From: Agarophyton chilense
Lineage: Eukaryota > Rhodophyta > Florideophyceae > Gracilariales > Gracilariaceae
DNA length: 64,000 nt
NCBI GenBank assembly: GCA_030374765.1
Contig: JARGXX010000004.1
Location: 992,001-1,056,000, forward strand
Direction: 5' to 3'
A program made the position numbers and the translations under genes. Under the pieces are notes generated by a model. The model was not told where the DNA came from. It did not search any database and saw only the letters and a program-made list of their open reading frames with translations. Positions 12,367 through 24,150 of the stretch are shown in pieces; position 1 is the stretch's first letter; each line of letters opens with the position of its first letter.

Positions 12367-12963
12367 TTAGAGGCGGCCTGCTACCAGTTCTTGGATTATC
12401 TGTTGATTCATGAAAAAATTATTAATGATGGGTTTTCCAGGTTTTGTGATGCAGTTGAAAAGGGCATGAGAATTTATTATTCTCGAATCGAGCACGAAAG
12501 TGAGTAGACTCACAGACACTCTCTTCTCGTTCCGAACAGTGGCGAAGGTAGGACAAAATTTATCGAAACGAACTACTGCATTCATAAATAAGTTTTATGC
12601 TAAAATGATTGAAGGAACTTGTAGTATTGTGCTCCGCCCTGATTCCTCATCGATTCCTCGTTGCAACGACCTGAGTCCGTGAATGCAATGCATAGCGTAC
12701 TCGTCGGGGGTATGGATACGCGATGTTGGTGTATCCGCCAAGTCGTTTGTGTAAAACGCCATGACCGAGAAGTCCTTTAACACGACAAAACCTGCCTTGT
12801 CTGCCAGTTGAAGTGTATTTTTTGGTTCGTTGCCCTTGTAGAACATCTGAAATAAGCGCCATTCTCCGCATAAGGCATGTTTGAGGCGTTCAATATCCAC
12901 TTTGAGAGCGGACCTGTTAACACATCGATATGACTGAATTGCACAGTACCGGGCACACTGCAT
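12367..12963 (-). pseudogene. piggyBac-like transposase fragment (relic 2)
   Basis: A single minus-strand frame runs through 12963-12367, interrupted only by a TAA at 12595-12597 where the family has a tyrosine (SIILA-stop-NLFMNAVVRFDKFC; compare the piggyBac YNxxMxxVDxxD signature). Upstream blocks are NRSALKVDIERLKHA, GFVVLKDFSVMAFYT and ADTPTSRIHTPDEYA. The C-terminal stretch LLTFVLDSRIINSHALFN matches the helix after the last catalytic aspartate in piggyBac (LLDxxIVNAxxLY). Further upstream on the minus strand (12964-13080), another frame gives FINKFYARHVLACQL, which may be the DNFYTS-like strand. It is a close relative of the relic at 166-603. Dead: only the C-terminal catalytic half remains. 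Confidence 0.5.
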
Positions 12964-14173
12964 TCTCAGTCACTCAGACGATCCAACTGGCAGGCCAGAA
13001 CATGGCGTGCGTAGAATTTGTTGATGAACATCAACCATACCTGTCCTGGAGTCCGATGTAACTGTATCTGATGCGCCATTTTTGCACAACACAAAGCAGA
13101 TGGTTTGGCGTTTGGCAACAAGGTGTCATCCACCTTACTCTCTATAATCCGGCAATGATTTCAGAAAACATTTGTGTCCCTTTGTAGTGGCATCTGACCA
13201 GATTAGTTTCTGGAACTATTACTTTGCTGGCTTTAGAAAGACGCGTTTGACCAACCACCAACGGCGTAAAGCATTATGCCGAATAGACTGCCTGTGACAT
13301 CATGTAAGAACGTGCGGTGATACTCCCTTTACAACGGATACTGTTGAGTTCAAGAGAGCTGAGGCCCACAGGAAATGTCAGCATGGCAGCATTTCTCAGA
13401 AAATGCTTTAGAAGCTATCTACTGTGCCACAGAGGGTCGGCGAAGACGACATCAGGATGTTAAGTGGCATAGATTCTAAGGGCTGCTCGAGTCTTCATGA
13501 AAGTGTCTCGTCCTATAATTCTGTTGAAAAAGAATTCCTAGAAGATCTGACTGACACCAGTAGTCTTGAAAACGATCCAGGCGGTGTAGTGAAGGCAACT
13601 GCTCTAGGCTCAGGTAGGAATACGGTTCGTCCATTCTGAGCGGCTTAACTATCCTTCCACGATTCAGGAGCTTTCTGCTTGTCTAATCTCTCACGCAATT
13701 TAGATATCAAGAGTTCCAGAAAAAAAAAAGAAGTTCAGTTCTTGCTAGTGAGAGTAGACAAGCTTGATACGTTCAGATTTACTTGAATAGAGCCTGCTAT
13801 GTTTCCTTTCTGTTACACAACATGATACTATTTCATGCAAAGTTTTCTCTACAATGGCTTTCAGAGTTATTATTATAAATTCTTTTCTATGCTCTGTCTC
13901 CGAACAGTTCTCTTTCTGTTTCAAAATCACTATTAGCAGCATTGTGAGAGAGGTTTTCGTTATTGTTTACCCGCAAGATTTCAGTTTGAAATGAAAAAAT
14001 TTCCATGCTTATAGATGCGGTTCATAGGCGTAGCAACAAAAGGAGTGAGTCATCATTATTTTGCGGATACTTGGCGTTTTGGGTACGATATTGTTTGTCA
14101 AAGCAACAAATGGAAATCCTTACAATTTGGTAGGCAAGATATCCAATAGTCTTGTGCACTGAGGTGTAGAGGC
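12964..14173. other. No gene recognised
   Basis: The first about 120 bp may be more of the piggyBac-like relic on the minus strand. The rest (13100-14170) has only short ORFs without family resemblance (for example a 71-codon plus-strand ORF at 13424-13639) and an AT-rich stretch at 13680-14060. No RNA gene or clear repeat seen. Confidence 0.4.
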
Positions 14174-14362
14174 TGTGACGACCGATACCCTTGGGAACCC
14201 GGACGAAGGAGACGTTCGGTTCCTGTGTGTTTCATGTGATGTCTATGACTACGTGTGAACCGTGGATGGTGTGTGTGCGTCACCGGGAAGTGAGTGTGGG
14301 AGTTAGATAGAAGAGAGACGCGGTGAAAGAGACATACGTACAGTCTCGGGCTTCCCCTCACA
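14174..14362 (-). repeat. 3' LTR of copia-like copy A (TGTGA...TCACA)
   Basis: 189 bp with inverted ends TGTGA and TCACA, lying directly beside a polypurine tract. About 110 bp of it (14174-14285) is repeated at 33581-33695, including GATGTCTATG, CTACGTGT and AACCGTGGA in the same order. That second site is where the 5' LTR of copy B would be expected, which supports the LTR call at both sites. Confidence 0.6.
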
Positions 14363-16200
14363 CCCCCCCACCGCTGCAATTGAACGATGGTTTCAACATA
14401 TTTGATACGTGAGGTTCTGGAAATGGTAGGGTTTTAATGACTTATAAGGATGTCGGCGAGTATGGAACTCGATGGAACATGAGCAACTTTGATCTGTTTT
14501 CTATGGACGGCCTTGAGAAGATGATGATGACGGATGTCGATGTACTTGCGCCATTTGGGGGGAGCATCAAAGTTAGCGATGAGTACCGCAGCCACGGTAT
14601 CAATATTGGGCGTCGTCAGACCCGCGCAGATGACATGAAGTTCGCGAAGAAGGCCTCTTGCCTAGATGATCTCTTGCACGAAATCCACTGCAGAGATGTA
14701 CTTTGCTTCGCACGTTGACAGGCTCAGTGTCGATTGAAGTGCATTTCTCTAGGAAATGGGGGTGTCTCTCAGAAAAAGCATCATGAAAGACACGGAGCGT
14801 CGTTTCTCTGCGTTTCTCGCAAAATCTGCGTCATTGTAGCATTCGAGCTGTCTGGAGTGACCATAGCGGAAGAAGAGACCATAGATTCTGGTACTATGGG
14901 GGTAGCACTCAATGCATTTGAGAATGATCCAAGTATGGCGGGTTGGGTGGAATTGTGTGCGGGCCAAGGCGCCGGTGATGAAGGCCATGTTGGGACAGAC
15001 GCAATCGATGATGTAGCGGAGTGTATAAAGTGTTTTTTGGTACAGTTGGCGAAGCGTCCGAGAGACTTCCAAATGGAATGAGCAAATTTTGGCGCTCAAG
15101 GCCGTCGGTGTAGATAGTTCTTACATGATTCGAATGTATGAGTCGTAGGCCATGCCAAACCCTGTCAATGAGGTGGTTCTGATGAAGGCGAAGGCCAATA
15201 GAATGGTAATCAAAGTTTCAGCTTATATATTTGCTTTGTTTTCGCAGTCTTTTCACGCGGTATTTAGTGTTTATTGTCTATGAAAGTGCTTCAAGGAGAA
15301 AAGAGTGAGATGAGGCTGCGCAAAAGTCGTCTGTGGTTATGCCGATGACGATATAGCCATGTGATGTTCGCCGATAGAAAACAATCGGGTTGGATTTGAT
15401 AGAGATTCTGCCGTGGGAAGTGTGGTGGTCGTACAGTCCTTGGGTTTAAATGAACGCAGCGGGAGAAGCGCTGTAGAGGTTTCCAATGAGTTTTCCGGCA
15501 GGTTTAATGTGCTTGAACGTGTAATAAAATCGAGGTGGTTGGGAAATGTATACCGGTTGTAGTGTAATACACATTCGGATAGCCGATGAATCATTTTTCC
15601 GTCTAAGATGATACTCATAGGGGACTGTGATGGAAGGGGTTTAGTCATGAGAGGCGTTCCACGGAGGTTGTATGTTACACGTTTGAGATGGCTTGCCAAT
15701 GTGCATCCAGGTCGTCTCTTCGTAGGGAAATGCAGGATTGGAAACGGAGCATGTAGTGGATAAGAACGTGCAAGGGAAGTCTACCAATCGTAGGTGGAGG
15801 CCAATTAGAGCCCATCACCCTATTCGGTAGAGGGGCTTCCTGGCTAAGCGAGGTTTATATCTAGATATGAATTTGAGGCCCCCACCTCTACGCACAGTAC
15901 ACATGGTACAGAGATGAGCGCCAACGCCGGTACACAACTGTTTTGTTCCTTGTCCAGGATTCATTAATTGGAGATCCAGACAAGCTACGAAACTCAGTTG
16001 TCCGTTTAACAGCGACCCTAATCTTTCAACCAATTTTAGTAGCGAGTGAGGCTTTACAACAACTCCCATCTTCTAGGTTGCATTTCTTGCAACTCTATCA
16101 CTCCTTTTCCATTTGACAAAACCTCCATTATCGGCAGTCCGAACGCTGTGGCAGTTGTCTGCTCTCTTCTTTAAACCTGATACTACAAGTGGTATCCCGA
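14174..16200 (-). mobile_element. Decayed minus-strand copia-like element, copy A
   Basis: Reading on the minus strand, reverse-transcriptase-region remains lie at about 15340-16100 and an RNase H region at about 14750-15100 (contains YNDADFARNAEKRRS, compare the copia motif YxDADxAxDxxTRRS). A polypurine tract (C-rich on plus, 14363-14372) and an LTR (14174-14362) follow. About 600 bp of it (15560-16200) is repeated, more diverged, in copy B at 29880-30540. Heavily broken, with many breaks; the 5' half is missing or unrecognisable. Older than the copia element at 3.3 kb by its decay. Confidence 0.65.
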
Positions 16201-16800
16201 CTTAGAAAAAGTATGGTTGGATACTCCAAAAACTTTGCACTTGAGACTTGGAATCGATACCGATAATCGACAAAATAGTGGAACGGAATTCCGTTTCTTG
16301 TTTCATAACACTTTCTGCTACTAAGAAAATGCAGTAGTTGACTACGCTGTCGAATTATTGGAGACCTTATTTATTTCGACTGCGAACCTTTGATTTGATT
16401 GGAATGCCAAATAATAGAAGCCAGTCTAATATTGATGCCGCGCGTTAGTCCGACCCACGCCCAAGACCGAGGCTCGCTTCATATACCGAAGCAAGCGTTC
16501 GACTGTACCGATAGGCAATGACTCCCTCTCGCTCGGTGACTGACGGACGAGATCTTTGGGTTTTCCCCACACCTGTGAAATTGCGACTGCGCCTCCAACG
16601 GATGCACACGTGGCCCCATCTAGACCTAGTTCTCAACCGGCCACGACTTCTATTGAGAGATCTGATTAACACGCTGAGGTGCTTCGACTCAGATCTGAGT
16701 CAAACACCTACCATGTGCAGATCATCCGATTATAATTGCAAATGACGTTCAGTATCGCAGACGTCGAGCATCTTTGTAATGAGAAAGTTTTACTGGCACG
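16200..16800. other. No gene recognised
   Basis: Sequence between copia-like copy A and the chromodomain gypsy element. It may include the latter's 5' LTR, but no matching second copy was found downstream of 24150, so no LTR is called. The 75-codon ORFs on both strands (16445-16745) show no family resemblance. Confidence 0.3.
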
Positions 16801-19800
16801 TAGAGGATAAAAGTAAAAAATGTCCATTATTTTGACAAGTGTGAGAGAGTACTTAAATCGATTAATCGAAAGGTACAGCAATGCTCCAGAGGCTTTACCC
16901 GGGCTAATAGCTGACGTGCAGAAAGTTCCACCTGGAGTTAACCCTCATTTGGAATGTCTGGAGCCGTTTGTAAATGTGCAGAATACTACTACCCCAGTCT
17001 TCATAAAGTAACGTGAAACCTCTTATAATGAAGATCATTCGAAGAAACAAAGAACAAAATCAGAGAGGGGCAAAAATAGACCGTACAAAAAGGACACCAG
17101 CGATGGTTCATCACAATCTGAGGATGACGACTCCAGTGGTGACGGTTTTCATTCGTCGGGTACATCCGATGACGACTCTAGTGATGATAATCTTCGTATT
17201 TTCCGTTCGAGGAAGACGAACAAGTCTTCTTGGTTAGTAGAGAAGAAAGGCCTTAAGTACAAGCGACTCAAGGTACGAATAAGTTATATCGGAAGGTCCT
17301 GGACTACAGGTATTGCCGCCTACAGGAGACAGAAAAGAATCGATCTGGTCGCGAAACAGCTAAAGTTAAGGACCACATCACGCGGTTAAAGACTGGACTA
17401 AGTAATCTAGTCTTTGATGGGAAAAACTCCATTCTCGTCATTGATGTCTTTATTCGTTTGGTAGCCGAGGTGGTTACCCTAGAAATGAATGAATCACAAG
17501 CTTGGGTTTCGTTGCCACATTTTTTATAGTTTTTGAGTCTGAGCAATATCGTTTCGTTTGCAGATCCCTAACAGCCGCTGACGGAGGTGTAACCTCCTAA
17601 CCAGAAGCAATTGAAGTGCAACCCTCGTGAGGGCCGTTTTCCAGGACTTGGTTGTTTTTCCGCCTCGGGCGATACTTGTGAGATCTATGAGTAGTACCGC
17701 TACTAGCGGGCCGGCGTAGCCAGGTGTATACGCGTTGTACGCGAAGTGCACCGGCGGCCGTGCGACGTGGCCCCGATTCGGGTGTGACTTACCCACGTGT
17801 ACCACGGGTGGGCCAGGACAGGTTGGCACAGCATAACTGGATATTTCTCTATTTATTTAGCTTTATTACACTAGGTTAGGGAGCTCTCTACAGTATTCTA
17901 CACTATATAGTGCCAGGGCGACCTCGCCCTGACACTCAGTAAACCTCCCCAACCAGGGTTCTTGGCTCTAAGTCTTTTTCCGCTTTCGCGAGTCTTCCAC
18001 ACTCTACGGAGGTGAAGCCGCGTTACTAACGGTAGACTTATCCACCCTGCATCAACAGGAGACTCACCGCTGTTAGCTTGTATATCTTCCATACCACTGC
18101 CGTGTTCTCGCCCCAGTATTGGGTTTGCTTCATATTTCTTTTGGCTCTCGTGGCCCATGCCCCCGATCGCCCCCACTGGGTGGTCCCCCCTTTATCACTT
18201 GCCCACTCCCGTGGAATACAGCTCATACCTGGTCTGCTCCCTTCTAGCATCCCGCACTCTCCCCGCTTGGCGTGCCGGTGAACCTCGGCCTTACACCCCG
18301 ACTTTGTCGTGTTCACTCCGGAGAGGCTCCGTCGCCGTGCTACCCTCCTTGGAGGAAGACTCGGACATCTTCGTGTGTTTCCGCCGCCCTTGGCGTTGCA
18401 CTACAGCAATAAATTACTTGCTGCGAAGCTATGCGACGTCCAACGCAATCCGACAAGCTATCCTGGATCTTTGTGATGTTACCAGAAACCTGGTGAAAGA
18501 GAAGAAGAATGCAGCTCGAGGCTTAACAAAACCACCACTCACTGTGGAAACGTTCATTCAATCGATTGCAAGTTTACGCTCTTCATCGATGGGCTCGATC
18601 CCAATCTCAAGTCTCTATGGGCTCTATTTCGAGAGAGGAATGCTAAAACCTTTTTCCTGGTGTTGGTTCAGTCCGTGCAAGCTGAAGGTGACGAGGTCAT
18701 AGCTCGCGGAGTTACGCATTACACAAAAAAACTTGGTTCATTGAAGACAGAGGACCGATGCAAACAAACAGCGAAGTCCACTCACGAGGTGTTACATCTG
18801 GAATCTCCGGTGGACTCACGAAAGTCGCCGTCCAGTAGATAGTATGACCAATCGCAGCACGATGCGGTCTACTTATTAAATTATTAGCTGTCATCAGTGC
18901 CCACAGACATGTTACCTCATTTAGAGTCATAGGATGAAGAAACCATAATGACTATAGAGGGCAGACGCCCCGTATATCTTGCATGTAAGGTTCCCCCAGA
19001 GGGTAGGTTCAAGAATGAAAAACTTGGATGGGTGGACACTGGGGTTGCATACCGATCACAGCCGATGACAGCAGTAAGCCAAGAAGCATTAATATGCTGC
19101 ATGTGTTAGGTTTATCATCCTCAGTTTGCATAATGTACACTTCCTCTTAAGGATTTAATGCGCATTCTCACGAATTATGAAGCCCTCTTGGGGGAGGAAA
19201 GAAACCGAGTGCTGGCCGGTAATTACTGGAGAAGGAAGGCATGGCTTAGCTACAACCCCAGAAGTCAATACGGAGCCGCAGTCGTTCAGATCCCTGAAGC
19301 CTCGCATCCAAACCCGCAATTTGGGAGTACCGCTGCTAGAGCGGAGGAAGTGAATCCGTCGGAAAACCAAGGCCGGGAACCCCAAGGGTGTCGGTTCTAT
19401 GCCGCACTGTAGTGCCGACCAGGGAGAACTCGCTTCTCTGTTCCTACTCTTGCAGTCCCGATATCTTGATCAGAACTCATCACATTCCGTCGAGCGGATT
19501 GAAGCAGTACGTTTGAAAGGAAGAACAGTTTTACTATGAGCTAAAGCGCCCATGGCGACGCTACGTTTGTTCGTAGAAACGAAAGAACTTCATTATATTC
19601 AGAAGAGGAACTAAAAAGTTAACGCTGACATTGGCTCGGATAAGAATTTATTAACCCGCCGCTTGAAAGTCCTGGACACAAGGGCCGGATCGAACTTTAT
19701 TCGGATCTCTGAACAATTAGCAGCCTATATGGGACATATCCGCCATGGTCTGCTGCCGAATATACGTGATGCTTACAGGAATGCATTGCGAACACATGGA

Positions 19801-22800
19801 ACACTGAGGCTGCTCGTTTGACTCGGACACATTTTATTGATGGTGTGGTTCATAGCCTGCAAGTCGCTGGCTGCAGAAGTTGTTCTAGGAGGTGGCTCTT
19901 GCGACAATTTTGTTAAGGCAATCCGCCCTCGAAGACGACTAATCACGCTATACGATGGGTCAACGGTACCAATAGTGTGAAGACCACTACGGAGAGCATC
20001 TACAGCAGCTCCACGTCCACATTAAATGGAATACGAGTTGGCTCCCGATCTTAAATCACAGAAAACTTTCGAGACTACAGAATTAAAGGCCTAATCCCAA
20101 ACCTGATCACAAATCATAACAGAACGACAAGATTTCGTGGTAATGCAGCCCATGACCGCTACTTAAGAGCCTATAGAATTACTCCCAGCGAACGGCATTA
20201 TCCAAGTTGAACTGTCCAATCTTGTCAAGATACTTGTCAGTAACCTTACCGATAATAGTTATAGTTGACCGATACAATCAGATTATTGCAGCTGCTCTGC
20301 TGCACTCTACAATACTGATTCCGACTCATGTCTCTACAGCAGAAGTGCAAGGGCTCACAGGGGTTTCAAAAAATCAAAAAATGTTCTGGAAGGTTCCACA
20401 GAACAGTCGCAAACGACAGAAGAGGAGAAAGACCCCGATCGGCTGGTAAAGGAGCCCACTCTATCTCACGCTTCCGCGCAATATCAGAAAAGAATCAAAG
20501 AAATGTTAAAAACGTATGCCTCTCTTTGGAGTGGAAAACTAGGAGAGATCTCCGCCACAAAACATCACATCTATGTAATTCCGGGATCTCGTCGCATTTC
20601 TCAGCCAACAAACAGATCAGGTCCGAGAACTCGTCAGCTCGAGGAAGAAAACGTAGCCAAGATGATGGAAGCAGGAGTCATCGAAGCAGCTCAATCTATC
20701 TGGGCTTCACCAGTGGTGTTAGTACCGCAACTAGACGGTTTCTTAAGGTTTTGCATTGACTACAAAAAACTGAATTTAGTGACAATATGAGATACATACC
20801 AGCTGCCTCGCATGGAAGAGTGCAAAGACAGCCTAGGCGAAGCAAACGTGTTAACAACGCCTGCCGCCAACAATGGCTATGGGCAGGTCCCTGTAGCCGA
20901 ACAAAACCAGGATAAGACTACATTCGTGTGCCACGCTGGATTGTACGGTTTCAAATGGATTCAATTTGGATTAATCAATGCCCCTGGGACTTTCCAGTGC
21001 ACCCTGGATATATTAATCTCGAAGTATAAATGGACTACATGCTTAGTCAATTTGGATGACTTCATGATCTTCGGACAAGATGAAAAAGCCATTTGAAACA
21101 TTTGGAGGAGATCTTCAAAGCGCTGCAGACAGCCGGTATAACCTTGAAGTTCAAGAAGTGCGAATGGTTTGCTGATACGGTGAAGTAATTGGGACACATA
21201 ATTAAGCGCGGTCAGCTTTCAATCCACGAAGCTCAAACAGATGCTGTCCGTGAAGCGCAACCGCCGTCTACACAGACCTAAATGCGATCCTTCCTTATAT
21301 TCTCGACGATTCATAGTGCGCTACTCGCACGTTACTGCTTTACTGAACACATTGTTGCGTACAGGACAACCTGTTCAGCTCAAAAGAATTCGGACAGGCA
21401 GAACACGAAGTCTTCGAGACTCTGAAAACGAGTATTATTACGGCACCGATCTAGGAATACCCGATACTCAACCTTCCCTACTCCTCGGATACAGACTCCA
21501 GCGAGTGTCTGGTAGGGTACGCCCTGTTTCATACCCATTTGGACAATCAAGGAAATCTAATTGGTTCTTGGTCAGGAACGCTGAGAGTTGAAGAGAGAAC
21601 TACACCGTTTCATAAAAAGGAATACCTTGCAGTGGTTTGGGCCCTGACTACTTTGCGACCCTGCCTGCCGGGAGAAAATTTTACTGTCCATATGGATCAT
21701 TCATCCATGCGATGGATATTATCAAAAACGAACTACTCAGAGATATTAACACGTAGGCGCCTGCGTCTATAAGAATTCGATTTCGATTTTAAGTACATGA
21801 AAGAATCAGCTAACATCCAAGCAGACGTTTCTCGCGATTTGACACTTTGGGAACACACACAAGAATCGATGACGATATACCCTATTTCTAAATTGAGATG
21901 AAGAACGATGACGAGGAACTTTCATATCAAGAAGAGAGAGGAGAGTACTCCCATTCGGACCCTCTAATGGTTATCAACAGAACGGAATCGCCTGATCAAC
22001 TCGAGCGTATCTCGATCAATGAATTTCTCTTTTAGCAACTGAAAGATAATTTCTCTGCAGCGATAGGTTCTCGTCTTAACAGGTAGGATGATCTACCCTT
22101 TTCGCACGATTCACGAGATATATTACTCAGATATGTCGAGGAGCATGATCAGGTCGTAGTTCTACACGCTTTGAAGATTCGCTTACTCTTTTTCTCACTA
22201 TTCGAAGCTATCTGGACACCCAGGGGGAACGAAGTTGTTCATGACTCTCAGGAGGAACTTTTATTTGCCAACAATGACAAAAGACTGCCGTGCGATGGTG
22301 AGATCATTCCGAACGTGTGCAATAAATCGCGTGAAACTCTATGAGAAGAGGAAGAAGATGACAACACTTTCGTCGAAGACGCCTTAACAGTTCGGTATTA
22401 TCGATATACTTGGAGAGAAAATTCGTTCCAAACGAGGATATAGCCATCTGTTGGTAATTACGGATCAATTCTCGAAACTTATGCCGAATGCACCGTTGAA
22501 GAGGATATGAGCCTCGGTAATAGCTCAAGAATTCATCAAACACTGGGTGTATTTGTACGGACCGCCGGAGATTCTGTTCTCAGATAATCGAAAGCAGCTT
22601 GTTTCTAAGTTCATTAATAATGTATGCAGAATAATAGGCATAAAGAGCATGTTTACCACGGACCACCACTCTCACTGTAATGGTCAAGTAGAACGCTATA
22701 ACCACACGATATTAGCCATTTTTCGGCCTTACATCGCAGATCACCCAAGCGAATTGGATATTTACCCAGACACACTCTGTTATGCGTACAACAGGCAAGT

Positions 22801-24150
22801 GCACACGTCTACAAAGGAGACTCCATTCGATCTCGTTATATCACGTAGCCCTCCGCCCTTACCTATGAGGTTGGACGAAGTTGACGAAGAGAAGCAGATA
22901 CCAGCGAAGAATCATATGAAATGGAAAAACTACCTGAGGTTAAGAACAGAACAAGCGCCTCGGGAGTGGGCAAAATCGCAATCTCGTTACGAAAGTTACT
23001 CGGACACCCGTTGGCGAAGACAACTGTCAAATCTCCAGATACAAGGATACAACTTTGTTCGCGTGGAACGACCTGAAAAGCAAAATGGACAGCGTCAAAA
23101 GTTGCTGCCGGTAGCATCTGGACACTTCACGCTAATGGACTTCACAGACGACACTGTTGTACTGAAGATAGGAGAACACGTTGAACGGTTTTCGCGCGAT
23201 CGCGTTGAGACTGCACCAGAACCACACATAGAAGTCCAGGAAGCTGGGATAGGAAGCGCTGCAGTACAGAAAGATCAGGAGCTACCCTTCGAGTCAATGT
23301 ATGGCCTGCTGCCAGTGGCACACCACTCTGAAAAGGTTCTCGATCTCCCGCCGACCGCAGGCGCTGTAGCCAATGATTTTATTCCTCCGAAAAATCGGGA
23401 CACAACTCGTCACAAGAGCATGCGCTCTACAGTATCTGAGTATGGGACAGATATTTTTAATTTCGGCTAGGTTATATCCGGTTCCGAAGCGATTACAAAC
23501 GCGCTGTTACCCGTTCAGGGCGAATGGACAAGCGGGATACCACTCGCTGAACCATCGCCCTTCTCAACGAACAATGGCAAAGAAGGCGAAGAGAAGGTTA
23601 CAACTCGAGTAATGGTGGATACATCTCCGCCAGAATCTTTGGTAAAGAAAGCACTTGTAACTGAGAACTCTAATAAGTGTTGAAGAATCATGGAACGCGA
23701 AAGAAAAAAAGGTGACCTTACACCAAACGAGTATGGAATCCGAAACTGAAAACGGCACTGCTGTTACAGAAAAGCGTCTTGATCTCTTCGAGCAGACTAC
23801 TCAGAGCAATCCTGAAAAGGCAAGAAGTTCCACAGGCCCCTTTCGGGAGTTTCAAAGGAACGATAACGTTGTGCTATACAGGATGGAACCGTTTCCGTCT
23901 AATACCAGGCGTTACAAACCGCTGGACCCGTGTCTCGCAACATCCGCAGATACGTTTCGAAATCTTGAGAATTACGTCATAGATCGCATAATAGATCACG
24001 GCGAAGACGAGGAATCACAAAGATTACTTTTCGCGTGCGTTGGTACGGTTTCCCTACGGAACGGGTTACTTGGGAGCCTATTACGCATATTACGCGTTCA
24101 TAGGTCGAGCGTTATCATCTCTGCCTTGGACAATCAATCCCCGTAGAGAT
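16800..24150 (+). mobile_element. Decayed Ty3/gypsy chromovirus-like element
   Basis: Plus-strand remains of a large gypsy element. Parts: gag-like sequence (about 16820-17400 and 18420-18850), reverse transcriptase (about 20480-21090, with SPVVLVPQLDGFLRFCIDYK, then FGLINAPGTFQ and LVNLDDFMIFG), RNase H (about 21550-21770, HKKEYLAVVWAL), integrase (about 22440-22870, with the late block NGQVERYNHTILAIFRPY), a C-terminal extension to about 23470, and a chromodomain-like segment near 23960-24110 (YVIDRIIDHGEDEE). RT before integrase defines gypsy, and the chromodomain suggests the chromovirus branch. It is an old fossil with many breaks (well over ten). LTRs could not be paired. A foreign LTR-like block seems to interrupt gag (17540-18410). 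Confidence 0.75.
17540..18410 (+). repeat. LTR-like insertion inside the gag region (tentative)
   Basis: A GC-rich, non-coding block splits gag-like sequence on its two sides. It contains TATATAGTGCCAGGGCGACC at about 17905, an inverted pair GGGCGACCTCGCCC, and AT-rich stretches. A similar series (AT-rich tract, then TATAGTGCCAGAGAGATCC) occurs at about 58560-58610 near the start of the last gypsy element. This suggests a related solo LTR. The match is short and the ends are not defined. Confidence 0.3.

Noticed and set aside
14437-15081. Plus-strand ORFs of 93 and 115 codons
   Set aside because: Antisense to the copia-like RNase H region of copy A; no domain of their own.
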